This document shows positions 1 through 8,426 of a DNA stretch of 64,000 nt, one piece after another. Within the stretch, counting starts at the first letter, position 1, and every line of letters starts with the position of its first letter. The translations under genes and the position numbers were made by a program. Source of the stretch: Micavibrio_B sp044238965 (GTDB taxonomy: Bacteria > Pseudomonadota > Alphaproteobacteria > Micavibrionales > Micavibrionaceae); the NCBI GenBank assembly GCA_044238965.1, contig JBIICJ010000001.1, positions 1 to 64,000 of the forward strand, in the 5' to 3' direction. The notes beneath the pieces are model-generated. The model made no database searches. It was given only the letters and a program-made list of their open reading frames with translations, and was not told where the DNA came from.

Positions 1-1072
1 ATTGAAACAGTATAATCTGCCCATGTGATAAATTTGTGGCGGCAAACGGAACGGAATAATTTTGAATTACGCCGTTCGGCGCAAAAAAACGAATGATGGG
101 CATGGCGCCATTGGATTGCATACCATTCATATCAACTTGCCCGATAAATAGAGCATTGCTCATTGATGGTAATGATGTGTTTGACATCATCGTAGTTTGC
201 ATTGATGTGATCGGTGCCATAGCTATGACACGCCCATCAAATTGGCGCGGTAATAATGGTGCGGATTCGCCATCACCCAATGATGATGCGGCGGGTAACA
301 TGCTTGGAATTCCAAATTTTTCATTCAATTGTTGAAATTGATTGAATATTTTTTGCGCAGCAGGTGATGATGATTGGTCAGACGTAAAAAACGGTAACCC
401 ACGCAGATTATTCAATAATTTTTGTGCGAGAGCGCCATCGGGCGTATCGGCAATAAATTGCAATAATGTACTAATTAATTCGGCCTCGCTATTGGCAAGT
501 GCGGATGATAACCCCGCAAGCGTTTGCGGCATTGATGTCAGGCGAATGGTTTCGCCCAAATTTAATGTTGTTGGTTTTGCACCTGCGGTTAATTCTGATT
601 TTACGGCCGACAATAAATCATTTAATTCATCGGGGCGGATGGATGCATTACGATCTAATTTTAATTCCTGCGCCGTGGCAGCGGTTTGTAATGTGCTATT
701 TATTGGTGCGCTTTGTGATTGTTGTAAGGCTGTGCGCGTCAAAGATGGTTGTTGCGTGATAGGTGCATCGGCAGGGGCGGAACGTATATTCGCCTGTTGT
801 GGCGGCCTGCCTGCGGGAATATCAATCTCTAATTTCATGCCATCGGGTAATTTGCCGCGATCTTTGAGCATGAGTGATACAATGCCTTGGTCGGTTTGTA
901 ATTTGACCGATCCATCGGGGTTTTGTCCCATGACGGTACCTGTTAATTTGACGGGTGATGGATTATTTTCCAACGTTTCGGGTAATTGGACAATCCGCAC
1001 CAACACATCTTGTGTGGCGGTCTGCATCGCGCGTGCGGCATAGGTAGGCGGGAGTCCTGATAAATTTGACAT
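1..1072 (-). CDS. FliK-like / hypothetical flagellar protein (3' part outside window)
   Basis: An open frame reads from ATG at 1072 (MSNLSGLPPTYAARAMQ...) leftwards past position 1 with no stop, giving about 357 visible residues. The N-terminus (residues 20-80) reads like a beta-rich domain (VLVRIVQLPE, LTGTVMGQNPDGSVKLQT), followed by Ala/Pro/Gln-rich linkers and a helical middle around residues 150-235. This layout resembles FliK-type hook-length proteins, and the gene follows flhG by 45 bp at the end of the flhA-flhF-flhG series. A canonical FliK with a clear C-terminal domain is encoded at 18835-20292, so this one would be a second FliK-like protein. The decisive C-terminal domain lies outside the window. 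The frame is certain; the function is tentative. Confidence 0.6.
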   Translation of the reverse strand, partial: MSNLSGLPPTYAARAMQTATQDVLVRIVQLPETLENNPSPVKLTGTVMGQNPDGSVKLQTDQGIVSLMLKDRGKLPDGMKLEIDIPAGRPPQQANIRSAPADAPITQQPSLTRTALQQSQSAPINSTLQTAATAQELKLDRNASIRPDELNDLLSAVKSELTAGAKPTTLNLGETIRLTSMPQTLAGLSSALANSEAELISTLLQFIADTPDGALAQKLLNNLRGLPFFTSDQSSSPAAQKIFNQFQQLNEKFGIPSMLPAASSLGDGESAPLLPRQFDGRVIAMAPITSMQTTMMSNTSLPSMSNALFIGQVDMNGMQSNGAMPIIRFFAPNGVIQNYSVPFAATNLSHGQIILFQ

Positions 1073-1117
1073 GGCCTTAATATTATATCAAAGCCATGGT
1101 GTTATCGGTAGTGATAA

Positions 1118-1969
1118 TTAACGTCGTACAGCTTTCGCCATTTCGCGGGCTTCTTCTTGCATTTCGCGGAATGCGACTTTGGCAATTTTTTCAACATCAG
1201 TTGCGGCCTCAGTGTTCGGTGAGCGTGTCAGCAAAGGTGTTTGATGGCGAATGGTTTCTTTCACGCGCGGGTCAAGACGCACCATACCTGCTAATGGCGG
1301 TGATAGGCGCAGGAAGTTTTCGCATGCTTTTAACAATGTCTTGTATGTTTTTTCGCCTTCGGATGCGCTTTGTGCTTGGTTGACAACGATACTGACATTT
1401 TTTGACATGCCCGCGGCCGAACCCAATTTGATAAAGGCATAGGCATCGGTGAGTGATGTTGGTTCATCAGTTGTGACCAATAATGTACGTGTGGCCATGG
1501 CGGAGAATAAACGTACGGTACGGTCAACACCTGCGCCAAGGTCGATCACAATCACATCGTAATTATCGGATACTTCGATCAATTGATCACGCAAAATCGC
1601 CAATCGTTGTGATGGCAATGCCGATAAAGATGCCTGACCTGAACGGCCTGCGATAATATCAAACCCGCCATCTTCGTATGTTTGCACAACTTTGTCCAAA
1701 GACAAGCGACCGCGAATAACGTCATTTAAATCACGCTTTGGCATTAATCCTAATTGAACATCGACGTTTGCTAAACCCAAATCACCATCAAATAATAAAA
1801 CGCGTTTGCCCATACGGGTGAGCGCTTGGGCGAGAGTGATCGAGAAGAATGTTTTTCCAACACCGCCCTTGCCACTGGCAACAGCGATGATATTTTTACC
1901 ACGGCGGAATGATGGGGATAATGGATTATCCAAATCATTTGAAACGTTATTGGCGGTTTGTTCGGTCAT
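1118..1969 (-). CDS. flhG: FlhG/FleN-type MinD-like ATPase, flagellar number regulator
   Basis: A 283-residue ParA/MinD-family ATPase. A deviant Walker A motif (ASGKGGVGKTFFS) lies near residue 35, the switch I/II Asp motifs are LFDGDLGLANVD and VIDLGAGVD, and the C-terminal tail is helical and basic, as in membrane-targeting MinD/FlhG proteins. FlhG works against the SRP-type GTPase FlhF to limit flagellar number and set position at the cell pole. The stop of flhF is 6 bp upstream of this start, so the two are surely co-transcribed. The family call is secure because of both motifs and the flhF neighbour. Confidence 0.93.
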   Translation of the reverse strand: MTEQTANNVSNDLDNPLSPSFRRGKNIIAVASGKGGVGKTFFSITLAQALTRMGKRVLLFDGDLGLANVDVQLGLMPKRDLNDVIRGRLSLDKVVQTYEDGGFDIIAGRSGQASLSALPSQRLAILRDQLIEVSDNYDVIVIDLGAGVDRTVRLFSAMATRTLLVTTDEPTSLTDAYAFIKLGSAAGMSKNVSIVVNQAQSASEGEKTYKTLLKACENFLRLSPPLAGMVRLDPRVKETIRHQTPLLTRSPNTEAATDVEKIAKVAFREMQEEAREMAKAVRR

Positions 1970-1974
1970 GGTGT

Positions 1975-3057
1975 TTATCCTATATTACGTTTAGCAGATT
2001 TTGATGAGGTTGTGGAGGGGGATGATAAAGTCGAATTACTGTCGCCTGCTGTTTGTGGCGGTAACATACGGGCGGCGAGTTCGCGTGATGTAGCTTTGTT
2101 GAGGCCATCGGCAACTTTGGGGGTCGCGCTAATATCGGCAAAGGCCAAATTACCATGATGCGCTGCAGTCAAAAGGCCGCCCAAACGACGGGCAATATCA
2201 ACGCGGGACGGAATAAAACGACGCACGCCCAATGATGAGAATACCCTTGCCATTTCGCCCGATTCATCAGCATCCATCGCGGCAGGTAAAACCAAAATCG
2301 GTTCAATATCTCCACTCGCAATTAATGATGATAATAATTTCATCTCACGTGGATCAAACGGGTTATATCCAGCGGCATCAATTAATATCTGATCGGTCTT
2401 TGGCAGTGATGTTAAAAGTTTTGTGATATCCATCGCGTTTTTCGCGCGGTGTAAATCAATCTTCAACAATTTTGTAAATGATTCTAATTGTTCAACACCG
2501 CCCGCGCGTATTGTGTCGGCGGTAATGACTGTTACGGTTTGTTCATTCATAATTAAACGTGCGGCTTGTTTTGCGGTCACCATGGTTTTGCCTGCACCTG
2601 GCGGGCCCACAAACATAAACGCCTTTGTATGTGCGGTTTGCGGTAATGGGGCAAAATCAAACATATGATCAAATGCACCCATTAATGCAATGCGCGCATC
2701 ATCAACGGGCATCATTCCCGCATGTGATAAAATTTGATCAAGGATATCTTCAGGCACAGAATGTTTTAATAAACATTCGAGTAATGTTTCAGAAAAATCG
2801 CTATCGGCTTTGTCTTCATCATCATATTGCAACCAATCATCGCGGTCTGATGGAGTGTGCGGTTCAAAATCAGATTCTTTTAAACGGGAACGCGGCACAA
2901 CAGGAACATACGTATCATCGAGGGCAGCGGTGACTTGCACAGATTTACCCGCAACATCTTCGCGTGTTGCGATGATGATGGCATCTTCCCCTAAGGCATC
3001 TCGGACCATTTGCATGGCTTCGGTCATGGTTTTCGCATAGAACGACTTTAGTCGCAT
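1975..3057 (-). CDS. flhF: FlhF, SRP-type GTPase for flagellar placement
   Basis: A 360-residue protein with the FlhF N-terminal start (MRLKSFYAKTMTEAMQMVRDALGEDAIIIATRE), a variable middle, and a C-terminal NG domain with P-loop VGPPGAGKT at about residues 150-158. FlhF marks the cell pole where the flagellum is built and recruits early MS-ring components. The later G motifs are not canonical: the region expected to read D-T-A-G-R is DAAGYNPFD, and the expected T-K-x-D guanine-specificity motif reads LPAAMDADE. The gene sits between flhA and flhG, as is usual. A TTAA-N7-TTAA site about 90 bp upstream (3147-3161) suggests CtrA control. Confidence 0.93.
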   Translation of the reverse strand: MRLKSFYAKTMTEAMQMVRDALGEDAIIIATREDVAGKSVQVTAALDDTYVPVVPRSRLKESDFEPHTPSDRDDWLQYDDEDKADSDFSETLLECLLKHSVPEDILDQILSHAGMMPVDDARIALMGAFDHMFDFAPLPQTAHTKAFMFVGPPGAGKTMVTAKQAARLIMNEQTVTVITADTIRAGGVEQLESFTKLLKIDLHRAKNAMDITKLLTSLPKTDQILIDAAGYNPFDPREMKLLSSLIASGDIEPILVLPAAMDADESGEMARVFSSLGVRRFIPSRVDIARRLGGLLTAAHHGNLAFADISATPKVADGLNKATSRELAARMLPPQTAGDSNSTLSSPSTTSSKSAKRNIG

Positions 3058-3146
3058 GGGTTTATCTTAATATGGGTGGGCAGGGAAACCAGAAATCTGA
3101 TTCGTTTTTAGTATAACCGAGACGGACTCGGCTGTCTTTGGAATTC

Positions 3147-3161
3147 TTAACAAAAGATTAA
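3147..3161. promoter_or_regulatory. Putative CtrA box upstream of flhF
   Basis: TTAA at 3147-3150 and TTAA at 3158-3161 are separated by exactly 7 bases (CAAAAGA). This matches the TTAA-N7-TTAA consensus of the alphaproteobacterial regulator CtrA. It lies 90 bp upstream of the flhF ATG in a 158-bp intergenic gap. AT-rich DNA can produce such a match by chance, but CckA, the kinase that feeds CtrA, is encoded in this window. Confidence 0.5.
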
Positions 3162-3191
3162 ATTTTTAAAACTGTGACTCAAAATCCACAG
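3160..3191 (-). terminator. Possible weak terminator after flhA
   Basis: On the minus strand, a short hairpin (CTGTG at 3187-3191 pairing with CACAG at 3172-3176) is followed by a TTTTAAAAATTT tract. A second inverted repeat, AACCAAG / CTTGGTT (3196-3202 / 3211-3217), sits right at the flhA stop. The stems are short, so partial readthrough into flhF is possible. Confidence 0.35.
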
Positions 3192-3215
3192 TATAAACCA
3201 AGATGATAGGCTTGG

Positions 3216-5312
3216 TTAAATCTGCCCCAGAGTCTTAATCCGCGCTGTGGGGTGGATTTCATTTTGTGACATCACAAAGGTTGACGGGCGGAAGCGTTCA
3301 ATCACTGACCGTACATAAGGGCGGATGCCCGCCGAGGTCAACAGCACAGGGGATTCGCCCGTCTGGGCATAACGGTCATAGGTTTGGCGGACGAGTAAAA
3401 TAAATTCCTGAAGCAAGCTTGGCGCCATGGCGAGTTGTTTATCTTCATGCCCAACCAAAGAATCAATAAACGCCTGTTCCCATTTGGATGACAAGGTGAG
3501 TAACGCCACCTGACCATTGGCATTGAGGTTCGATTCACAAATTTGGCGCGCCAATCGCGCGCGCACATGTTCGGTAATCAGACCAATATTTTTGGTATAT
3601 GTAGTGGCCTCAGCAACGCCCTCTAAAATGGTGGGTAAATCGCGAATGGAAATACGTTCGGAAACCAAATTTTGCAACACGCGTTGCAGACCTGCATTCG
3701 TCATTTGTGATGGGATCACATCAGCAACAAGTTTTTGATATTCAGGCGGCAATTCATTCAATAAACGTTGGGTTTCGGTGTATGATAATAAATCAGCCAT
3801 ATTATCTTTGATAATCTCAGTAATATGTGTTGTTACAACTGTGCCCGCATCGACAACTGTATATCCTTTGAAATGCGCTTCTTCGCGGTATCTCTCATCA
3901 ATCCACATGGCTGGTAAACCAAATGTGGGTTCAACGGTTTGTTCGCCAGGCAAAGTAATCGCCTCACCTGATGGATCCATACACATTAACATGCCTGTAC
4001 GCACTTCACCGCGACCAGCTTCGATTTCTTTGATGCGAACAACATAATTATTGGCGGGTAACTGCAAATTATCCTGAATGCGCACGGCAGGTAAAATATA
4101 GCCCATATCTTCGGCGAGTTGGCGGCGCAGACCCTTAATCTGATCAGGTAAACGTATGGTGGTTTCTGATCCTTGCACCAATGGTAATAATGCGTAACCC
4201 AATTCAAGGCGAATTGTATCCATCGCCAATGATTTTGAAATCGGCTCTTCGGCGGGTTTCGCGGCGGTGAGCAATTGTTGTTCTGATTCTTGTTTTTGAT
4301 CTTCGATAATTTGATCGCGTGCAAATGATTGATACGCGATAAATCCAATAATGGCAGCTAATACGGCGAATGGCAGAATGGGCATGCCGGGAATTAATCC
4401 AAAACACAAAATCAGGCCCGATGAAATGGCGAGCGCACGAGGATAACGTGAAAATTGATCAATCAAGGCTTTGTCAGCAGATCCTTCAACGCCCGCTTTT
4501 GACACTAACAAACCGGCGGCAACAGATATAACCAACGCAGGAATTTGCGATACCAAACCATCACCGATAGTCAGGGCTGTATATGTTTTGGCAGAATCGG
4601 CCATGCTCATATCATGGATAGCGGCACCAATAATAATGCCGCCGATTAAATTGATGAATGTAATTAATATACCCGCAATCGCATCACCGCGTACGAATTT
4701 CGCCGCACCATCCATCGCCCCGAAAAACGCACTTTCTTGTTGCAATTCCGATCGTTTTAATTTGGCCTCATCTTCGGTGATTAATCCTGATGACAAATCA
4801 CTATCGATCGTCATTTGTTTCCCAGGCATCGCGTCCAAACTGAAACGCGCGGCAACTTCGGCAATACGCCCTGAACCTTTGGTAATCACGATAAAATTCA
4901 CGATGATCAAAATGGCAAATACAATTCCGCCCACCACATAATTATCACGGATCATAAATGTACCGAACGATTCAATAATATGTCCCGCCGCATCGGTTCC
5001 ATTATTCCCTTCGGATAAAATCAATCGGGTTGATGCAATGTTTAATCCCAGACGCAATGCGGTGGTGATCAACAAAATAGTCGGGAAGGTTGAAAAATCT
5101 AATGGCCGGCGAATAAATAATGTGATCATCAAAATCATCATCGATAGGGCAATCGATAACGCTAAACCCATATCAACAACGATGGGCGGCATTGGCACCA
5201 TCATGAACATCAAAATAATGACAACGCCGATTGCAAGCGCAAAGTCAGGGCGAAGGATCGACCCTAACATTGATTTTGTATTTGGCATGTTGGTTGGCAT
5301 TGATGGTGGCAT
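3216..5312 (-). CDS. flhA: FlhA, flagellar type III export gate protein
   Basis: A 698-residue protein of standard FlhA length. The N-terminal half (about residues 20-330) has eight predicted membrane segments. It contains the conserved cytoplasmic FHIPEP-type loop, with VITKGSGRIAEVAARFSLDAMPGKQM near residues 140-170 and VRGDAIAGILITFINLIGG after it. The C-terminal half is the cytoplasmic substrate-docking domain. FlhA forms the nonameric export gate with FlhB, FliP, FliQ and FliR, all encoded in this window. It starts a separate flhA-flhF-flhG group, 466 bp after flbD. ATG at 5312 is taken as the start; further in-frame Met codons follow within 15 residues. Confidence 0.97.
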   Translation of the reverse strand: MPPSMPTNMPNTKSMLGSILRPDFALAIGVVIILMFMMVPMPPIVVDMGLALSIALSMMILMITLFIRRPLDFSTFPTILLITTALRLGLNIASTRLILSEGNNGTDAAGHIIESFGTFMIRDNYVVGGIVFAILIIVNFIVITKGSGRIAEVAARFSLDAMPGKQMTIDSDLSSGLITEDEAKLKRSELQQESAFFGAMDGAAKFVRGDAIAGILITFINLIGGIIIGAAIHDMSMADSAKTYTALTIGDGLVSQIPALVISVAAGLLVSKAGVEGSADKALIDQFSRYPRALAISSGLILCFGLIPGMPILPFAVLAAIIGFIAYQSFARDQIIEDQKQESEQQLLTAAKPAEEPISKSLAMDTIRLELGYALLPLVQGSETTIRLPDQIKGLRRQLAEDMGYILPAVRIQDNLQLPANNYVVRIKEIEAGRGEVRTGMLMCMDPSGEAITLPGEQTVEPTFGLPAMWIDERYREEAHFKGYTVVDAGTVVTTHITEIIKDNMADLLSYTETQRLLNELPPEYQKLVADVIPSQMTNAGLQRVLQNLVSERISIRDLPTILEGVAEATTYTKNIGLITEHVRARLARQICESNLNANGQVALLTLSSKWEQAFIDSLVGHEDKQLAMAPSLLQEFILLVRQTYDRYAQTGESPVLLTSAGIRPYVRSVIERFRPSTFVMSQNEIHPTARIKTLGQI

Positions 5313-5460
5313 GATTCGTAAAATTGTACCTGATACAATGGTTTAGGTCTATTCAATCAATAGTTTATAGTCAAACGCGTTAAAATTTATAAAAAGTTGG
5401 ACAGGCTTAACCAGAATTTGTATTATTCATAATTGTTAATTTCTACGCAGAGTAAAGCTT

Positions 5461-5826
5461 ATGGGTTCATTTCACCGTATTCGGTTATCGGAATTTGATT
5501 CTACATCTTTGCGATTGGTTATTTTCGCGCGATCAAGCCCCGAATCTAGGCCAGTCACAATTTTTGCAGAAGATTATAATGGTAATTCGTGCCGTCCCAT
5601 TTCTATATATGATTTGGGGTATGGTATAAATTCTGCGCGTACAAAAATTTTACTTGAAAATAAATATCCAAATGGTCGATTGCGCCGTGAGTGGGTGAAG
5701 TTGCAAGATTCAGTTGACGATCTTCGCCACATATTCAAATTAGTGGGGCAGGACATGCCGCCTGTGACACAATCATTTTTATCCCGCCTCGGGAACATCC
5801 AATCCTTCGTCGCGGTACTGCGATAA
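5461..5826 (+). CDS. Hypothetical 121-residue protein between flhA and flbD
   Basis: An open frame on the plus strand in an otherwise empty 466-bp gap between two minus-strand genes. It starts at ATG 5461 (MGSFHRIRLSEFDS) and its last 48 bases overlap the 3' end of flbD tail to tail. I recognise no domain. The composition is mixed and globular, with charged helices near the C-terminus (LRREWVKLQDSVDDLRHIF). No strong ribosome-binding site is visible. It may be a real small gene or a chance frame, since 48 of its bases are constrained by flbD. Confidence 0.4.
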   Translation: MGSFHRIRLSEFDSTSLRLVIFARSSPESRPVTIFAEDYNGNSCRPISIYDLGYGINSARTKILLENKYPNGRLRREWVKLQDSVDDLRHIFKLVGQDMPPVTQSFLSRLGNIQSFVAVLR

Positions 5827-7155
5827 TTTATTCCGCAATGTACGAATGGAAATACCCAAAATATTGGCGGCATGGGTGCGGTTACCCAAACAATGATCTA
5901 ATGTGTTGATAATCATATCGCGTTCCACATCGGCAATGGTACGGCCAACCAATGTTTCGACTGCGCCCGCATTTTGCACGGGTGATGACATTGACCCCGC
6001 GCTGGATACACCTTTGGGATCTGGCGCTTTGTGTGAAACGGGAACAGATGTTTGTGCCATACCCGCGATATAAACCGCATCGGCCTCAATCTGATCTTGC
6101 ATCGACACCAACACCGCGCGGTGCATGATATTTTCTAGCTCGCGAATATTACCCTTCCAATGATGGGCTTGAATTTTTTGTTTGGCTTCTTCGGAAATTT
6201 CTTTGCGCGCCACGCCATTTTGTTCGGCAAATTTATCAAGGAAGAATTTTGCCAGCGGTAAAATATCGGCAGGGCGTTCACGCAAACCAGGCAGGCGAAT
6301 ATTGACAACGTTTAAACGGAAATATAAATCTTCGCGGAACTCGCCCTTGGCAACAGAATCTTCTAAATTACGGTTTGATGTCGCAATAATACGCACATCA
6401 ATTTTCACAGGATCATTATTCCCAATACGGGTGATTTCACGCTCTTGAATCGCGCGCAATAATTTTGCCTGTAATGATGGGTGCATTTCGGATACTTCAT
6501 CCAATAATAATGTCCCGCCCGTGGCTTCTTCAAATTTACCCAAACGACGTTGCACCGCGCCAGTGAACGCACCTTTTTCATGGCCGAATAATTCAGATTC
6601 TAATAAATTTTCAGGAATGGCAGCGCAATTAAGAGCAATGAAGGGGCCATTGCCACGTTTTGATTTACGGTGAATATATTTTGACATCACCTCTTTACCC
6701 GTTCCCGACTCGCCCGTGATTAAAATGGTGGCTTCAGATGGCGCAACTTTATCAGCAATAGCGACAACTGATTTCATCGATGGATCGCTCGCGATCATCG
6801 CGTTTGATTCTTCGGTGACGGCCTCTAAAATTCCTGCAATTAAATCCGCGTCTGGCGGCAGGGGAACATATTCTTTTGCGCCTTCTTGAATGGCTTTGAC
6901 CGCCGCGCGCGCATCGGTGCCAATACCGCAGGCGATAACGGGCACATGAATGCGTTCAAGTTTTAACGCTTCGATAAAAAATCCAATTTTTTGTTTGATG
7001 TCGATCATAACTAGATCAGCACCTTTACCATTGCGCAGCGCGCCAAGGGCTTGTTCAGTATCTTCGCAATGAATAACTTTTGCGCCGCGTTGTAACGCGA
7101 TTTTACCCGCCGCGGAAATGTAACCTTCCAATTGTCCAATAATCATGAGGCGCAT
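5779..7155 (-). CDS. flbD: FlbD, sigma-54-dependent flagellar transcription activator
   Basis: A 458-residue enhancer-binding protein. Residues 1-110 form a receiver-like domain lacking the usual acidic pocket (start MRLMIIGQLEG). Residues 125-360 are the AAA+ domain, with Walker A GESGTGKE at 148-155 and the sigma-54 contact loop GAFTGA at 195-200. Residues 425-450 are a Fis-type helix-turn-helix (ANILGISIRTLRNKLSQY). The degenerate receiver and overall sequence match Caulobacter FlbD, which activates or represses flagellar promoters under the control of FliX (encoded at 22510-22953). It is the last gene of the fliF-G-H-N-motA-flbD unit. Likely targets are the -24/-12 promoters before flgB, flgF, the 58-residue gene and flgI. 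Confidence 0.95.
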   Translation of the reverse strand: MRLMIIGQLEGYISAAGKIALQRGAKVIHCEDTEQALGALRNGKGADLVMIDIKQKIGFFIEALKLERIHVPVIACGIGTDARAAVKAIQEGAKEYVPLPPDADLIAGILEAVTEESNAMIASDPSMKSVVAIADKVAPSEATILITGESGTGKEVMSKYIHRKSKRGNGPFIALNCAAIPENLLESELFGHEKGAFTGAVQRRLGKFEEATGGTLLLDEVSEMHPSLQAKLLRAIQEREITRIGNNDPVKIDVRIIATSNRNLEDSVAKGEFREDLYFRLNVVNIRLPGLRERPADILPLAKFFLDKFAEQNGVARKEISEEAKQKIQAHHWKGNIRELENIMHRAVLVSMQDQIEADAVYIAGMAQTSVPVSHKAPDPKGVSSAGSMSSPVQNAGAVETLVGRTIADVERDMIINTLDHCLGNRTHAANILGISIRTLRNKLSQYRDEGLDVPEAG

Positions 7156-7179
7156 AAAACGAATCCTTTTGTAAAAACT

Positions 7180-8046
7180 TTAGGTATTAAAATAGCGTAT
7201 GCGGCGGCTTTCGGGAAGGAGGCTATTTAATAAGATTTCCAAACGGCGCGGATTTTCTTGGCGTGCCATCGATGCCGCACCGGTGATCATTAATGTTTTT
7301 AATAATGTGTCTTCATTGGCATTGCGTTCGACCTTGGCGGCGAGAGGAGCGAGCACAACCGTGCCCATAATCGCGCCATAAAATGTAGTGAGCAACGCAA
7401 CCGCCATGGCGGGGCCAATGGTTTCGGGTGAATTTAATTGGGATAACATTTGCACCAATCCGACCAATGTCCCGATCAACCCCATACCTGGTGCAATTTC
7501 GGATGCACGACGCAGAACGCTGGCGGCGGCTTTGTATTTGTCCATGGTGGTTTGAATTTCTTGCGATAAGAATGCTTCGATATCATTGGCTGAAAATCCG
7601 TCGGCAACTAATTGCATGGATTGTTTTAAAAATAAATCTTTGTTTAGCACACCATCATGTTGCGTGACAGATAATAATCCTTTTTTCTTGGCGATCACGG
7701 AAATGCCAACCAATGTTGTGGCATATTCAGAAAAATCAGGAACTAACCGCACAATTGATCCTTTGATGATGTTCATTGCTTCAACCAATTCATCATGTGT
7801 GTATGACACGGCGGTCACCGCCAACGTGCCCAAAATGACAATCAAAACCGATGGTAAATTGAAAAAATTGGCTTTGCTTTGTCCCATCCAAACGGCGGCC
7901 ACAATCAGCGCGATAGATACAACTAAGCCAATAATGGTTGTTTGATCAATTTCTTCGATCGGGTCAGATAATGTTAAAACAGGATCAGGCTGAACGCTTG
8001 GTTCGGGTGATGTCATTGATGGTGTTGTGAAAACAGGTTCAGCCAT
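7180..8046 (-). CDS. motA: MotA-type flagellar stator protein
   Basis: A 288-residue MotA/TolQ/ExbB proton-channel family protein. It has hydrophobic segments near residues 35-55, 60-80, 185-205 and 220-245 and a large cytoplasmic loop between the second and third. The third segment carries APGMGLIGTLVGLVQML, the hallmark of PomA/MotA proteins. MotA pairs with MotB to form the stator that converts ion flow into torque. The MotB-like partners are encoded about 25 kb away (32041-33506). It lies 24 bp after fliN and 24 bp before flbD in one operon. Confidence 0.93.
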   Translation of the reverse strand: MAEPVFTTPSMTSPEPSVQPDPVLTLSDPIEEIDQTTIIGLVVSIALIVAAVWMGQSKANFFNLPSVLIVILGTLAVTAVSYTHDELVEAMNIIKGSIVRLVPDFSEYATTLVGISVIAKKKGLLSVTQHDGVLNKDLFLKQSMQLVADGFSANDIEAFLSQEIQTTMDKYKAAASVLRRASEIAPGMGLIGTLVGLVQMLSQLNSPETIGPAMAVALLTTFYGAIMGTVVLAPLAAKVERNANEDTLLKTLMITGAASMARQENPRRLEILLNSLLPESRRIRYFNT

Positions 8047-8070
8047 TTGTATGTATCTTTATATATATAT

Positions 8071-8424
8071 TTAAGTTGATTGTTCTGATTTCACGATTTC
8101 GGTCATGGTGATGCCCAAACGATCTTCGACCACCACAACTTCACCGCGCGCGACCAAACGATTATTCACATAGATGTCAATTGACTCACCGACTTTGCGA
8201 TCTAATTCAACAACCGCGCCACGACCTAATTTGAGTAATTGCGACACTTTCATATTTGATCGACCAAGCACCGCCGAAATTTGCACGGGAATATCATAAA
8301 TGGCGGTCACATCATTCGCCATAGGTTCGCCCATCGCGTATGGATTATCATCATCACGGTTTGCGTTTGGGTCTTCAATTTCGGATAGGCTTAAATCCGC
8401 TTTACCGTCCATGGAATCTCCCAT
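8071..8424 (-). CDS. fliN: FliN, flagellar C-ring switch protein
   Basis: A 117-residue protein whose C-terminal 75 residues form a SpoA/CheC-type surface-presentation domain (DIPVQISAVLGRSNMKVSQL, LGRGAVVELDRKVGESIDIYVN). FliN, with FliM and FliG, forms the cytoplasmic C-ring that sets rotation direction and docks the export ATPase complex. The short acidic N-terminal extension (about residues 1-40) is common in alphaproteobacterial FliN. Its start is 2 bp after the fliH stop, indicating translational coupling. Confidence 0.95.
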   Translation of the reverse strand: MGDSMDGKADLSLSEIEDPNANRDDDNPYAMGEPMANDVTAIYDIPVQISAVLGRSNMKVSQLLKLGRGAVVELDRKVGESIDIYVNNRLVARGEVVVVEDRLGITMTEIVKSEQST

Positions 8425-8426
8425 GA

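Noticed and set aside
342..1043. Long plus-strand frame opposite the FliK-like gene
   Set aside because: Composition (many Cys, Asn and Ser runs) is that of the reverse strand of a real gene; the minus-strand frame is continuous and protein-like.
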